A DNA stretch of 64,000 bases from an uncultured Bacteroidia bacterium (GCA_902768985.1 CACXNA010000002.1:147456-211455), one strand, 5' to 3'. Numbered from the stretch's first letter, positions 27,505 to 36,851 are shown. A program made the numbers and translations. The notes: generated by a model from the letters alone, not told the origin.

Positions 27505-29208
27505 TTAAAATCTCCAGCCGAAGGTCATGGCGACGTTCCAGAGGTCGCGGCGGTTCAGGATGCGCGGTGCATCCACGTAGGCGTGGTTGCCAAGGCTGTC
27601 ATAGCTGTCATAGTCGTAGTACGGCGCGAAGGTCACGGCCGGGTAGCGCGTCATCCGCACGGCGACGTCCCAGAAGAAGGAGCCGGGCGAGGAATAGCCG
27701 AAACCGAGCGAGAAGGTCCGGGTGCGGTCGCCGTAGTAGTGCGGCGTCACGAGGTTCTTCACGTGATTCAGGTAGGAGTAGTAATCTGCATAGAAATCAT
27801 TGAGCTCCACCTTCTGGCCGTCCGAGGAGGTCCACCAGCGCTCCGGCGAGGTCTGCATGGAATAGCCGGCCCGGAGGGTCCACTCCGGCGTGACGCGCAG
27901 CTCGGCGCCCACGCGGATGTTGTGCTCCACGCCCGCAAAGTAGCGGTTGGCCATGTTCTGCTGGAGGAAGGTGTCCTCGTTCATGCGATTCTCGCGGACT
28001 TCGCGGAAGCGCATGACGCTGTAGTCAGCCAGCTCGTAGTCCACGCTGATCAGGCCTTTCTTCCCGAAGGTGAAGGCGGCGCCGAAGGAAGCGCGGTACG
28101 GCGAGCGCAGCAGGTAGGAATACTGGCCCTGCGGCGAGGAGGCGCTGTCATTGTAGTACGCATCGTCGTAATTCGTGGCGGCGGAATACGACCAGCTCTC
28201 GGAGACCGTGTACGCGGTCGGGGTCTGGAAGGACGCACCGAGGCGCAGGCCGTCGACCGGGCGGAGGATGACACCGACCTTGGCGTAGACACCGGCCATC
28301 TCGGCCAGGTACTGATAGCCATAGGAACCGTTGCGGAAGTAGGTCTTGTAGCCGTCGTCATACTCGATCGGGAAATCGGTGGGGTCGACCGCCGCCTCGT
28401 AGAAGGACTCGTAGTAGCGGTAGCGGGCCGACGGGATGCCGATATTGAAACCGAAGTAGACACGGTCGGAGAAGTTCATGCCCATGTTCAGGATGAGGTC
28501 GTTCTTGCTGCCGTACTTGGTCTGGTAGGAGCTCTGCGACAGCGCGCCGGGCACATAGTGGTAGTCCCCGTTGGGCGAGATCGTCTCCGTCACGCCGGCG
28601 TACTGGTCCTGCCAGCCATAAGTGCCGTACATGCCGCCCTGATAGGCTGCCAGCAGATCCCAGGGATAGTCGCTGTTATTGAAGGAGGTGTACTCCTTGA
28701 GCACGCGCTCGTCGTAGCCATAGGCCGCGTCGGCGAACTCCGCGATCATGGAAGTCCGGTTGTTGGAGCCGAAGGCCTCCGTGAGGTAGTGGTAGTTGTT
28801 GGTCTGGTTCGAAAGGAAACCGAACGAGACGGTCTTGAGGCCATAGCGGTTGCCCGTCGAGAAGTTCACCGTGGCGCCGATGTTCGGCAGGTTCATCCGG
28901 CCGTGCGAGAGGCGGTTGGACAGGCCGTAGTTGCCCTCGCCCGACGGCGAATAGGCGGAATTGACGGCGGAGATCGTCACGCCGGGCGTGACCACGAACT
29001 GGCCGTAGGACACCACGGCCGAACCGGCCGGGTTGATGCCGATGGATCCGAGGTCGCCGCCGATGGCGGTCATCGCGTTGCCCAGCGCCATGCTGCGGGC
29101 CGTGCCGTAGTACTGGTTCTGACTGAAGTTGATCGCATCCGAAAGGGTCTGCGCTCCGGCCGAAACCGTAGCGGCAATCATCGCCGTTGCAAGAAGTATC
29201 TTTTTCAT
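27505..29208 (-). CDS. OmpP1/FadL-type outer-membrane protein
   Basis: The 567-residue protein has a signal peptide (MKKILLATAMIAATVSAGAQ) followed by the FadL-like opening NQYYGTARSMALGNAMTAIGGDLGSIGINPAG, in which the NPA/G turn of the hatch is typical, and a long run of amphipathic strands ending in an aromatic residue (TFGWRF). FadL relatives move hydrophobic compounds across the outer membrane; the ligand here is unknown. It is immediately upstream of lpxD and may be co-transcribed. Confidence 0.8.
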   Translation of the reverse strand: MKKILLATAMIAATVSAGAQTLSDAINFSQNQYYGTARSMALGNAMTAIGGDLGSIGINPAGSAVVSYGQFVVTPGVTISAVNSAYSPSGEGNYGLSNRLSHGRMNLPNIGATVNFSTGNRYGLKTVSFGFLSNQTNNYHYLTEAFGSNNRTSMIAEFADAAYGYDERVLKEYTSFNNSDYPWDLLAAYQGGMYGTYGWQDQYAGVTETISPNGDYHYVPGALSQSSYQTKYGSKNDLILNMGMNFSDRVYFGFNIGIPSARYRYYESFYEAAVDPTDFPIEYDDGYKTYFRNGSYGYQYLAEMAGVYAKVGVILRPVDGLRLGASFQTPTAYTVSESWSYSAATNYDDAYYNDSASSPQGQYSYLLRSPYRASFGAAFTFGKKGLISVDYELADYSVMRFREVRENRMNEDTFLQQNMANRYFAGVEHNIRVGAELRVTPEWTLRAGYSMQTSPERWWTSSDGQKVELNDFYADYYSYLNHVKNLVTPHYYGDRTRTFSLGFGYSSPGSFFWDVAVRMTRYPAVTFAPYYDYDSYDSLGNHAYVDAPRILNRRDLWNVAMTFGWRF

Positions 29209-29262
29209 TTTCTTTCGTTTTTAGGGTTAAACACAGGGGTGGGCTTAGGTTTTGTTTCTCTA

Positions 29263-29289
29263 GTCATTCCGGGCTTGACCCGGAATCTC
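29263..29289. repeat. GTCAT-hairpin intergenic repeat, copy 2
   Basis: ATTCCGGG pairs with CCCGGAAT around CTTGA, in the same GTCAT...ATCTC frame as the copy at 17248-17276. It lies 2 bp after the stop of the low-complexity lipoprotein and may act as its terminator. Confidence 0.65.
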
Positions 29290-29291
29290 TG

Positions 29292-30383
29292 TTACCTGCG
29301 TCCGCCGCTGCGGGCACCGCCGCCACCGCCACTGTGCGAGGCGTTGCCGCTGCTGTGCGAAGCGCCGCCACCACCGCCGCTGCTGCGGGTTGCACCGCCG
29401 CCGTAGGAGCCGCCGGAGCTCCGGGAGGCGCCGCCGTAGGAGCTGCTCGACGAACCGCTGCGGGTCGCACCGCCGCCGTAAGAGCTGCTCGAAGAGCTGC
29501 TCCGGGAGGAGCTGCGGGCTGCGTCGTTGTAGGAGCCGCTGCGCGTGGGGTTGCCGCTGTTGCTGTTCTTATTCTGATACGTGCGGGAAGGGTTGTAGCC
29601 CTGCTCGCGGGTACGGATCGTCGAAGAGCCGCCGGATGCGGAAGAGCGGGTGTTGCCGGAGGTCGAAGACGCGCTCGCGGTGGCGCGTGCTCTGCTCGCC
29701 GGCCGGACGTTGGTCCCGCTGCGAAGGATGGTGCTGCCGGAAGATCCGGGCGCGCCGTAACGGTAGTTCGGCCCGCTGCCCGGGCGCCGCTCGCGGCTGC
29801 CGCCCACGGACGTGGTGGCACGCGGCGTGCGGACTACGTCGCGGCCGCGGTAGGAACCGCCGCCACCGCCCCAGTAGCCGCCGGGGTAGGAAGGATGGTC
29901 GTACCAGCCGTAGCGATGGCCGTACCAGCCATAGCCGTAGCCGCCGTACCAGGGATCATAATACCAGGGGTCGAAGTAGCTGTAGTACCAGGGATCATAC
30001 CAGCCGCCATAGTAGCCGTACCAGTTGTCCCAGAAAGGATCGTACCAGCTTCCGTAATACCGGTTCCAGTAGTGGCAGCCAAAGGCCAGGCCACCCCACA
30101 GCCAGGGGGAATAATGGTAACGGTTATAACGGCTGTACCAGGCAAAGTCCCACGGGTCGTCGAGGATGATGACCAGCGTGTCGCGGCCCTGCTTGTGTGC
30201 TATATTGGCGGCCGCCTTATTCTCAAAATCCTTTTGGCTAAGCAGGCGGACGACCTCGGGTTCCTCGCCGATCTTGGCGTAAATCTCATCTTGGAACCGC
30301 TGCTGTGAATACTGAGCAGTGGTGCCACAGGATGCCATGACCAGCAGTAGGACAGGCAGTAAAAGTGTCGTGCTCCGTTTCAT
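29292..30383 (-). CDS. Low-complexity Tyr/Trp/Gly- and Ser-rich lipoprotein
   Basis: A 363-residue protein with a lipoprotein signal ending LVMASC (Cys19). After a short ordinary segment (QRFQDEIYAKIGEEPEVVRLL) it becomes extremely rich in Tyr, Trp, Gly and Asp (about residues 80-175, e.g. WYDPFWDNWYGYYGGWYDPW) and then in Ser, Gly, Arg and Thr (about 190-363) with repeated YGGGATRSG- and YGGASRSSGG-like blocks. No catalytic motif is visible. The two-part composition suggests a surface-exposed, disordered or aggregating protein. I do not recognise a named family. Confidence 0.8.
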   Translation of the reverse strand: MKRSTTLLLPVLLLVMASCGTTAQYSQQRFQDEIYAKIGEEPEVVRLLSQKDFENKAAANIAHKQGRDTLVIILDDPWDFAWYSRYNRYHYSPWLWGGLAFGCHYWNRYYGSWYDPFWDNWYGYYGGWYDPWYYSYFDPWYYDPWYGGYGYGWYGHRYGWYDHPSYPGGYWGGGGGSYRGRDVVRTPRATTSVGGSRERRPGSGPNYRYGAPGSSGSTILRSGTNVRPASRARATASASSTSGNTRSSASGGSSTIRTREQGYNPSRTYQNKNSNSGNPTRSGSYNDAARSSSRSSSSSSSYGGGATRSGSSSSSYGGASRSSGGSYGGGATRSSGGGGGASHSSGNASHSGGGGGARSGGRR

Positions 30384-30412
30384 ATTTTCGTCTCCTATCT
30401 AATAAAAGTTAT

Positions 30413-30420
30413 TATCTTTG
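30413..30420 (+). promoter_or_regulatory. -7 box of proS
   Basis: TATCTTTG, leaving a leader of about 80 nt before the proS ATG. I see no clear T-box or other riboswitch in the leader. Confidence 0.6.
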
Positions 30421-30502
30421 CGGTTGCAATTATGATGCCGCAAGGCTTCTTTACTAGTATAGATGCAAAATTCGGAAAAAAACGCAGATTTCTATAAGCA
30501 TT

Positions 30503-31981
30503 ATGGCAAAAGAGGTTACCAAACGATCTGACAATTACTCACAATGGTATAACGACCTGGCCCTGAAGGCCGATCTCGCCGAGCAGTCCGCCGTGCGCGG
30601 CTGCATGGTCATCAAACCCTACGGCTACGCCATCTGGGAGAAGATGCAGGCCACGCTGGACGGTATGTTCAAGCGCACGGGCGTGCAGAACGCCTATTTC
30701 CCGCTCTTCATCCCCAAGTCCTTCTTCAGCCGTGAGGCGGAGCACGTGGCGGGATTCGCCAAGGAGTGCGCCGTGGTCACGCACCACCGCCTGATGAACG
30801 CCCCCGACGGGAGCGGCGTGGTGGTGGACCCGGAAGCGAAGCTCGAAGAGGAACTGATCGTCCGTCCGACCTCCGAAACCATCATCTGGAGCACCTACAA
30901 GAACTGGATCACCTCCTGGCGCGACCTTCCTATCCTCTGCAACCAGTGGTGCAACGTCGTCCGCTGGGAGATGCGCACGCGCCTCTTCCTCCGCACCGCG
31001 GAGTTCCTCTGGCAGGAGGGCCACACGGCCCACGCCACCGCCGAGGAAGCCGAGGCGAAGGCCTATGAGATGGTGCACGTCTACGCCGACTTCGCCCGCA
31101 ACGTGATGGCCCTGCCGGTCATCGTGGGCCACAAGAGCCCCAACGAGCGCTTCGCCGGCGCCCTCGACACCCTCACCATCGAGGCGATGATGCAGGACGG
31201 CAAGGCCCTCCAGGCCGGCACGTCCCACTTCCTCGGACAGAACTTCGCCAAGTCCTTCGACGTGCAGTTCACCAACAAGGAAGGCCAGCAGGAGTACGTC
31301 TGGGCGACGTCCTGGGGTGTCAGCACCCGCCTGATGGGCGCCTTGATCATGGCCCACGGCGACGACAACGGCCTCGTCCTGCCGCCGAAGCTCGCCCCGA
31401 TCCAGGTCGTCATGGTGCCGATCTACAAGACCGACGAGGAGCGCAACGCCGTCCTCGACAAGATGGCCGTCCTGAAGCGCGGCCTCGAGGCCCTCGGCCA
31501 CAGCGTGAAGATCGATGACCGCGACACGGTCCGTCCGGGCTTCAAGTTCGCCGAGTGGGAGCTCAAGGGCGTGCCCGTGCGGCTCGCCATGGGTGCCCGC
31601 GACCTCGCCGCCGGCACCGTGGAGGTGGCCCGCCGCGACACGCTCACCAAGGAAACGATGGCCCTCGAGGGCATCGAAGAGCATATCTCCAAGCTGCTCG
31701 ACGACATCCAGCAGAACATCTACAACAAGGCCCTCGCCTTCCGCGAGGCCAACGTTGAGAAGTGCGACGACTGGGAGGAGTTCAAGACCAAGATCCAGAC
31801 CGGCAAGTTCCTGCTCTGCCACTGGGACGGCACGGTCGAGACCGAGCAGGCCATCAAGGACGCCACCAAGGCCACGATCCGCTGCATCCCCATCGACAGC
31901 TACGTCTGCGAGGAGGAAGGCCGCGACATCTTCTCCGGCAAGCCGTCCAAGCGGCGCGTCGTCTTCGCGATTTCCTACTAA
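30503..31981 (+). CDS. proS: Prolyl-tRNA synthetase
   Basis: The 492-residue class II synthetase charges tRNA-Pro. It is the short archaeal/eukaryal-type form without the large editing insertion: [17 protein letters not shown] and [24 protein letters not shown] are the motif 2 regions, and [21 protein letters not shown] is motif 3, followed by an anticodon-binding domain and a zinc-binding-like C-terminal part ending in an aromatic FAISY. This form is the usual ProS in Bacteroidales. Confidence 0.97.
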   Translation: MAKEVTKRSDNYSQWYNDLALKADLAEQSAVRGCMVIKPYGYAIWEKMQATLDGMFKRTGVQNAYFPLFIPKSFFSREAEHVAGFAKECAVVTHHRLMNAPDGSGVVVDPEAKLEEELIVRPTSETIIWSTYKNWITSWRDLPILCNQWCNVVRWEMRTRLFLRTAEFLWQEGHTAHATAEEAEAKAYEMVHVYADFARNVMALPVIVGHKSPNERFAGALDTLTIEAMMQDGKALQAGTSHFLGQNFAKSFDVQFTNKEGQQEYVWATSWGVSTRLMGALIMAHGDDNGLVLPPKLAPIQVVMVPIYKTDEERNAVLDKMAVLKRGLEALGHSVKIDDRDTVRPGFKFAEWELKGVPVRLAMGARDLAAGTVEVARRDTLTKETMALEGIEEHISKLLDDIQQNIYNKALAFREANVEKCDDWEEFKTKIQTGKFLLCHWDGTVETEQAIKDATKATIRCIPIDSYVCEEEGRDIFSGKPSKRRVVFAISY

Positions 31982-31999
31982 CCGTAAAATCCGGACAGC

Positions 32000-33019
32000 A
32001 TGAAGAGACTCCTGACCCTGACCGCCGTCCTGCTGGCCGCCACGCTGGGCGCCCGGGCGCAGGACGACGTCCTGAAGGCCGCCGCGGAGGCCGCGGCCGC
32101 GTACGCAGAAGCGCCCAAGGCGGAAGAGGAGGTGCAGAAGCCTTCCTACTGGAAGAAATACGCCACCTTCGACCTCGGATTCAGCCACACGGGCCTCTGG
32201 TCCTGGGCTTCCGGCGGCTACAACACCGCCAGCCTGCGCCTCGGCTTCGACGGCAACCTCAACTACGCCCGCGACCTCGTCACCTGGACCAACCGCCTGC
32301 AGCTGACGTACGGCTTCCTGTGGTCCGCCGATAAGGAAAACCTCCTCCAGAAGAGCGCCGACCTGATGCAGTTCGAGAGCCGTTTCGGCTACAAGACCTC
32401 CGCCGAGAGCGACTGGAGATACACCGCCGACCTGACCTTCAAGTCGCAGTTCTCCGACAGCTACGACTCCTACAAGCAGGACGCGACCTCCAAGCTGTGG
32501 AGCGGCACACTCAAGTCCGGCCTCTTCTCCCCCGCCTACCTGACCTTCGGTCTGGGTATCTCGTGGGACCCGGCCCCCTGGTTCGACCTCAACATCTCCC
32601 CGGTCACGGGCGGATTCATCTTCTGCTCCATCCCGGAGCTCCGCAAGAAATACGGTATGCAGCTCAAAGACAGCTCGTTGGACCCCACCGTCGGGGCAAA
32701 CTACTACAGTTCGCTCTTCCAGCTCGGTGCGCAGATCAAGGCCGGCATCAAGACCTCGATCAACGACGTGGTCAACTTTGAGACGCAGCTCACCCTCTTC
32801 ACGGACTACCTCAACCACCCCTTCGTGTGGAACCGCGTCAACTGGGACAACAAGTTCGCCTTCCTCGTGGGCAAGTACATCAAGCTCTCCCTCGACACCT
32901 GGCTCATCTACGACCCGGTCGTGATGATCGCCGGCAAGGACGGCGGCGACGTACGCCAGCGCGTGCAGTTCAAGGAGTTCTTCTCCTTTGCCTTCACCTA
33001 CACCTTCGGCAAGAAATAA
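32000..33019 (+). CDS. DUF3078-type outer-membrane protein
   Basis: The 339-residue protein has a signal peptide (about residues 1-21, ARAQ), an Ala/Glu-rich spacer, and then DUF3078-like beta-strand sequence: KKYATFDLGFSHTGLWSWASGG, WTNRLQLTYGFLWS, and a C-terminal EFFSFAFTYTFGKK strand. This family is Bacteroidetes-specific and predicted to be an outer-membrane barrel of unknown role. It is 18 bp after proS and 1 bp before tilS, so probably in one transcript with them. Confidence 0.8.
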   Translation: MKRLLTLTAVLLAATLGARAQDDVLKAAAEAAAAYAEAPKAEEEVQKPSYWKKYATFDLGFSHTGLWSWASGGYNTASLRLGFDGNLNYARDLVTWTNRLQLTYGFLWSADKENLLQKSADLMQFESRFGYKTSAESDWRYTADLTFKSQFSDSYDSYKQDATSKLWSGTLKSGLFSPAYLTFGLGISWDPAPWFDLNISPVTGGFIFCSIPELRKKYGMQLKDSSLDPTVGANYYSSLFQLGAQIKAGIKTSINDVVNFETQLTLFTDYLNHPFVWNRVNWDNKFAFLVGKYIKLSLDTWLIYDPVVMIAGKDGGDVRQRVQFKEFFSFAFTYTFGKK

Positions 33020-33020
33020 G

Positions 33021-33923
33021 ATGCGTCGTATCCTGCTCGCCGTCAGCGGGGGCATCGACTCGATGTACCTGGCAAACCGGGCCCCGGAGCTCTTCCCCGG
33101 AGCCCGGTTTGCCGTCGCGCACTGCAACTTCACGCTGCGCGGCGCGGAGTCGGACGGCGACGAGCAGTTCGTGCGCGACTGGTGCGCCGCGCACGGGCTG
33201 GACTGCTTCGTACGGCGCTTCGAGACGGCCGCGTACGCGGCGGAGCACGGCGTCAGCATCGAGATGGCGGCGCGCGAGCTGCGCTACGCCTGGTTCGCGG
33301 AGCTCTGCCGCGCGGAAGGCTTTGCGGCCGTGGCCGTGGCCCACAACGCCGACGACAACGCCGAGACGATGCTCCTCAACCTCCTGCGGGGCACGGGCAC
33401 CCGCGGCCTGCGGGGCATGGGCGACCGCGACGGCATCGTGCGGCCCCTGCTGGACACGCCCCGCGCCGAGATCCGCGACTGGATGCTCGCGCACGGCTGC
33501 GCCTGGCGCGAGGACAGCACCAACGCCGACAGCACCCCCAAGCGCAACCGCATCCGCAACGAGGTGTTCCCCATTTTCGCGAAGATCAACCCTTCCTTCC
33601 TCCGCACGCTCGGCGAGGACATGGAGCGCATCGCGCGAACGGACGACATCGCCGAGAGCTGGTTCCGCTCCGTCCGCGAGGGCCTGACGACCGCGGACGG
33701 CGCCGTGCGCATCCCCGCCGTGCTCGCCCTCGAGCACTGGGAGTACGCCCTCTGGCGCCTGCTCGAAGGCGCCGGGCTCAGCGCCCCCACCTTCGGCAAG
33801 CTGGTCGCCCTGCTGCGCCGCTACAAGGACGAGCCGCGCGGCACCGTCACCATCGGGGGCAAGACCTTCGAGGGGACGGGCACTACACTTCGGATCGAAA
33901 AGGAATTAATTATTTCTCAATAA
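33021..33923 (+). CDS. tilS: tRNA(Ile)-lysidine synthase, short form
   Basis: TilS converts C34 of tRNA-Ile(CAU) to lysidine. The 300-residue protein has the PP-loop LLAVSGGIDSMYLA at the N-terminus, HCNFTLRGAESDGDEQF, VAHNADDNAETMLLNLLRGTGTRGL and DSTNADSTPKRNRIRNEVFP. Most Bacteroidales TilS proteins exceed 400 residues; this one ends soon after the core, like the short Aquifex type. The ATG at 33021 directly follows the preceding stop and begins the PP-loop strand. Confidence 0.93.
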   Translation: MRRILLAVSGGIDSMYLANRAPELFPGARFAVAHCNFTLRGAESDGDEQFVRDWCAAHGLDCFVRRFETAAYAAEHGVSIEMAARELRYAWFAELCRAEGFAAVAVAHNADDNAETMLLNLLRGTGTRGLRGMGDRDGIVRPLLDTPRAEIRDWMLAHGCAWREDSTNADSTPKRNRIRNEVFPIFAKINPSFLRTLGEDMERIARTDDIAESWFRSVREGLTTADGAVRIPAVLALEHWEYALWRLLEGAGLSAPTFGKLVALLRRYKDEPRGTVTIGGKTFEGTGTTLRIEKELIISQ

Positions 33924-34236
33924 TATAGACGTCATCGCCGGGCTCGGCGAAGTAGAACTGCTCGCGCGCATAGCGCTCGAGCGTGTCGCGGTCGCCCGTC
34001 ATCATCTGAATCTGCCGGTCGAGGTCCTCGTTCTCCTGGCGGTACTGCTCGATCTGCCGCTCCTGGCGGCGCAGGGTGACGCCCGCCTGGACCCAGCTCA
34101 CGACGCTGTCCTTCTTCAGGAAAAGGAACAACAGGAAGAGCGCCGTCGCCACGATGGCGTAGCGGATGAACGAACGCTGCTCCTTCTTGTTGCCGTCCTT
34201 GTCGCGATTCCAGATGTCTTTGGTGTATCTAGCCAT
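33910..34236 (-). CDS. FtsB/DivIC-type septum initiator
   Basis: The 108-residue protein has one membrane helix (FIRYAIVATALFLLFLFL) followed by a coiled coil (RRQERQIEQYRQENEDLDRQI) and a C-terminal YAREQFYFAEPGDDVYII motif typical of the FtsB/DivIC family. It would help assemble the FtsQ/L division complex in the cytoplasmic membrane. Its 3' end overlaps the convergent tilS by 14 bp. The ATG at 34236 (MARYTKDIW) is preferred over an upstream GTG. Confidence 0.88.
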   Translation of the reverse strand: MARYTKDIWNRDKDGNKKEQRSFIRYAIVATALFLLFLFLKKDSVVSWVQAGVTLRRQERQIEQYRQENEDLDRQIQMMTGDRDTLERYAREQFYFAEPGDDVYIIEK

Positions 34237-34247
34237 GATTATTTGCA

Positions 34248-34265
34248 CAAAAATAACTATTTTTG
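34248..34265. promoter_or_regulatory. Back-to-back -7 boxes forming one palindrome
   Basis: CAAAAATAACTATTTTTG contains TATTTTTG on the minus strand (34255-34248) for the ftsB-like gene and TATTTTTG on the plus strand (34258-34265) for the nucleotidyltransferase, separated by 2 bp. The two promoters must overlap. Confidence 0.7.
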
Positions 34266-34292
34266 CGGAAAGTATATAAATCCAAATTCTAC

Positions 34293-35228
34293 ATGAAACC
34301 TACACTTCTCGTCCTCGCCGCCGGCATGGGTAGCCGTTACGGCGGACTCAAGCAGATGGACGGCCTCGGCCCCAACGGCGAAACCATTATCGATTATTCC
34401 ATTTACGACGCCGTACAGGCCGGTTTCGGCAAAGTGGTTTACATCGTCCGCGAATACTTCCTCGAGCAGTTCAAGGAGGCGGTCGCGCGCAAATACAGCA
34501 ACGTCAAGTGCACCGACGGAAGCCCCCTGGAGTTTGTCTTCGTGACCCAGGAGCTGGACAAGATCCCCACCCGTTTCCTGCCGGTCAACCCCGAGCGCCA
34601 GAAGCCCTGGGGCACCGCCCACGCCATGCTGATGGCCGCCGACGTGATCAAGGAGCCCTTCACCGTCATCAACGGCGACGACTTCTACGGCCGTGAGTCC
34701 TTCCGCATCGCCGGCGACTGGTGCCGTGCGCACGCGGGCAGCAAGGGCGTCTTTGGCATCGTTGGCTTCGAGCTGGACCACACGCTCAGCGAGTCCGGCG
34801 GCGTATCCCGCGGCATCTGCCACTACGACGCGATGCAGCGCCTGACCGACGTGATCGAGCACCTGAACATCGTGAAGGGTGACGACGGCGCCGTCACCGG
34901 CGACAACTCCGCCACCGGCGAGCACGTGGTGCTGCGCGGCAGCGACCTCTGCTCGATGAACATGTGGTGCTTCACCCCCGACTACTTCGAGAAGAGCGCC
35001 GTGCTGTTCGAGGATTTCCTCGAGCTGAACGGCCGGGAGCTCAAGAAGGAGTTCTACATCCCCTACGCCGTGGACTGCATGATCCGCTGCGGCGACGCCC
35101 GCTGCGACGTCCTCTCCACCCCGGCCCACTGGTTCGGCGTCACCTACAAGGAGGACCGTCCCGGCGTGGTCGAGAAATTCGCCCAGCTCGCCCGCGAGGG
35201 CGTCTACCCGTCCCCGCTTTATCAGTAA
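34293..35228 (+). CDS. NTP-transferase family nucleotidyltransferase
   Basis: The 311-residue protein opens with the sugar nucleotidyltransferase signature LLVLAAGMGSRYGGLKQMDGLG (G-x-G-x-R and the later Lys), and has GTAHAMLMAADVI and VINGDDFYG, the metal-binding Asp motif. Such enzymes join a nucleotide to a sugar phosphate, but this branch has no assigned substrate; a bare NTP-transferase domain without acyltransferase or aminotransferase parts is all there is. The ATG at 34293 is chosen because the upstream in-frame start overlaps the promoter. CPBP protease follows 4 bp after the stop. Confidence 0.85.
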   Translation: MKPTLLVLAAGMGSRYGGLKQMDGLGPNGETIIDYSIYDAVQAGFGKVVYIVREYFLEQFKEAVARKYSNVKCTDGSPLEFVFVTQELDKIPTRFLPVNPERQKPWGTAHAMLMAADVIKEPFTVINGDDFYGRESFRIAGDWCRAHAGSKGVFGIVGFELDHTLSESGGVSRGICHYDAMQRLTDVIEHLNIVKGDDGAVTGDNSATGEHVVLRGSDLCSMNMWCFTPDYFEKSAVLFEDFLELNGRELKKEFYIPYAVDCMIRCGDARCDVLSTPAHWFGVTYKEDRPGVVEKFAQLAREGVYPSPLYQ

Positions 35229-35232
35229 GACC

Positions 35233-36132
35233 ATGGCAAAGAGACAAGGCCCCCGCAATTACGGCTTCTACGAGAAGTTCTCCTGGTACGTCCCCGGTGT
35301 GGCGGACATGTTCATCCTGCTGGCCTGGCTGCTGGTCGGCACCCTGCTGGGCAGCCTGCTGACCCTCCCCTTCGTCGCCCTCCTCGGGCAGGAGGCCGCT
35401 TCGCAGTACGCCATGCTCATCTCCTACCCGCTGATGTTCATCCCGCCGATGATCTACGCCAGCGTCAAGAGCCGCAACAACAGCATGACCTGCCGCGGTC
35501 TGAAGCTGGACAGCTCGCATTTCAGCCCGCTGGGCGGCGCGCTATGCGTCCTGCTCGTGATGGTGGGGACCCTCGCGCTGGGCATGGCCACGGACCCGCT
35601 CGCCAACCTGCTGCCCGACATGCCGAAATGGCTGGAGGATACGCTCAAGGGCCTGACGTCCGGCGACAACCTCTTCATGAACTTCATCCTGGTGAGCATG
35701 TTCGCGCCGTTCTTTGAGGAGTGGCTCTGCCGCGGCATGGTCCTGCGCGGCCTGCTCGGCAACAAGGTGAAGCCCGTCTGGGCCATCTTGATTTCGGCGG
35801 CCTTCTTCGCCTTCATCCACCTCAACCCCTGGCAGGCCCTGCCGGCCTTCCTGCTCGGCTGCCTGTTCGGTTATGTGTACTACAAGACCGGCTCCCTGCA
35901 GCTGACGATGCTGATGCACTTCACCAACAACACTTTCGCGTTGGTGCTGGCCAATCTCGACGCTTTCAAGGATGCTGATTCCTTCTCCGAAGTGATCGGT
36001 GCCCAGCCGTACTGGATCATCGTCGCCGCCAGCGCCCTGCTGCTCGTGCTGATTGTCCGGGCTTTCCGTCGCATCCCGATGGAGCAGCCGGAGGGCAACA
36101 TGGACCCGGTCAAGCCGCTGTTTGAAGAATAG
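35233..36132 (+). CDS. CPBP-family intramembrane metalloprotease
   Basis: The 299-residue membrane protein has about eight hydrophobic segments and the CPBP (Abi/CAAX prenyl protease) motifs: FFEEWLCRGMVLRGLLG (EExxxR), FFAFIHLNPW (FxxxH) and LMLMHFTNNTFAL (HxxxN). These residues form the metal-dependent active site within the membrane. Substrate and role are unknown; some relatives give bacteriocin immunity. The 3' end overlaps convergent folP by 23 bp. Confidence 0.88.
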   Translation: MAKRQGPRNYGFYEKFSWYVPGVADMFILLAWLLVGTLLGSLLTLPFVALLGQEAASQYAMLISYPLMFIPPMIYASVKSRNNSMTCRGLKLDSSHFSPLGGALCVLLVMVGTLALGMATDPLANLLPDMPKWLEDTLKGLTSGDNLFMNFILVSMFAPFFEEWLCRGMVLRGLLGNKVKPVWAILISAAFFAFIHLNPWQALPAFLLGCLFGYVYYKTGSLQLTMLMHFTNNTFALVLANLDAFKDADSFSEVIGAQPYWIIVAASALLLVLIVRAFRRIPMEQPEGNMDPVKPLFEE

Positions 36133-36847
36133 TCGCCCGCGCTGCGGCGACATCGTGAACACGAAGTATCTCCGCCCCGTGCGCCAGCGCGAGGCGGTGT
36201 GCTTTTTCTGTGTCGCCGCCCGTGAAGCGCTTGTCGGCGGCGCCGATCAGGATCGGCCGGCCGAAGGCCTGCAGCGCCTCCAGCTTGTCGAGGATCTCCC
36301 AGTTCTGCTCCGCCGTCTTGGCGAAGCCCAGGCCCGGGTCGAGGATCCACTCGGCGATGCCGTGCGCCTCCGCCCGCCGGGCGAAATCGGAGAAATACGC
36401 CGCCAAGGCGGGCATGATACCATCCGGATAGTCCACCTGCGCGTCCATCGTGCGGGGGTTGCCCCGCTTGTGCATCGCGACGTACGGGAGCCCCCGCTCC
36501 CCGACGGTCGCGAGCATGTCGGGATCGTCCTCGCCCGCGGAGATGTCGTTGACGAGGAAACGCCCCGCGCAGTCGTACACGCGGCGGACAATCTCCGCCC
36601 GCGTCGTGTCGACCGAGAACGGAATGCTGCGGTCCCACTCGCGCACGACGGGCGCGAGCCGGGCCCATTCCTCCTCCAGCGAAACATCCTCCGCCCCGGG
36701 GCGCGTGGAGATGGCGCCCAGGTCGATCAGATCGGCGCCCTGCGCCATCAGCGCGCGGATGCGCTCCTGCGCCTGTTCGGCGCGGACGCGGCTCGGTGCG
36801 AAGAAGGAATCGGGCGTCAGGTTGACGATAGCCATGATTTGTACCAT
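36110..36847 (-). CDS. folP: Dihydropteroate synthase
   Basis: DHPS condenses p-aminobenzoate with dihydropterin pyrophosphate in folate synthesis. The 245-residue TIM barrel has MAIVNLTPDSFF, ADLIDLGAISTRPGA, PFSVDTTRAEI, FLVNDIS, YVAMHKRGNP and the RVHDVAAAR C-terminal phosphate-binding stretch. The ATG at 36847 directly follows a -7 box by 4 nt; MAIVNL at 36835 is the alternative. The usual family DHPS is 20-30 residues longer at the N-terminus. Confidence 0.94.
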   Translation of the reverse strand: MVQIMAIVNLTPDSFFAPSRVRAEQAQERIRALMAQGADLIDLGAISTRPGAEDVSLEEEWARLAPVVREWDRSIPFSVDTTRAEIVRRVYDCAGRFLVNDISAGEDDPDMLATVGERGLPYVAMHKRGNPRTMDAQVDYPDGIMPALAAYFSDFARRAEAHGIAEWILDPGLGFAKTAEQNWEILDKLEALQAFGRPILIGAADKRFTGGDTEKAHRLALAHGAEILRVHDVAAARATILQTAA

Positions 36848-36851
36848 ACCA

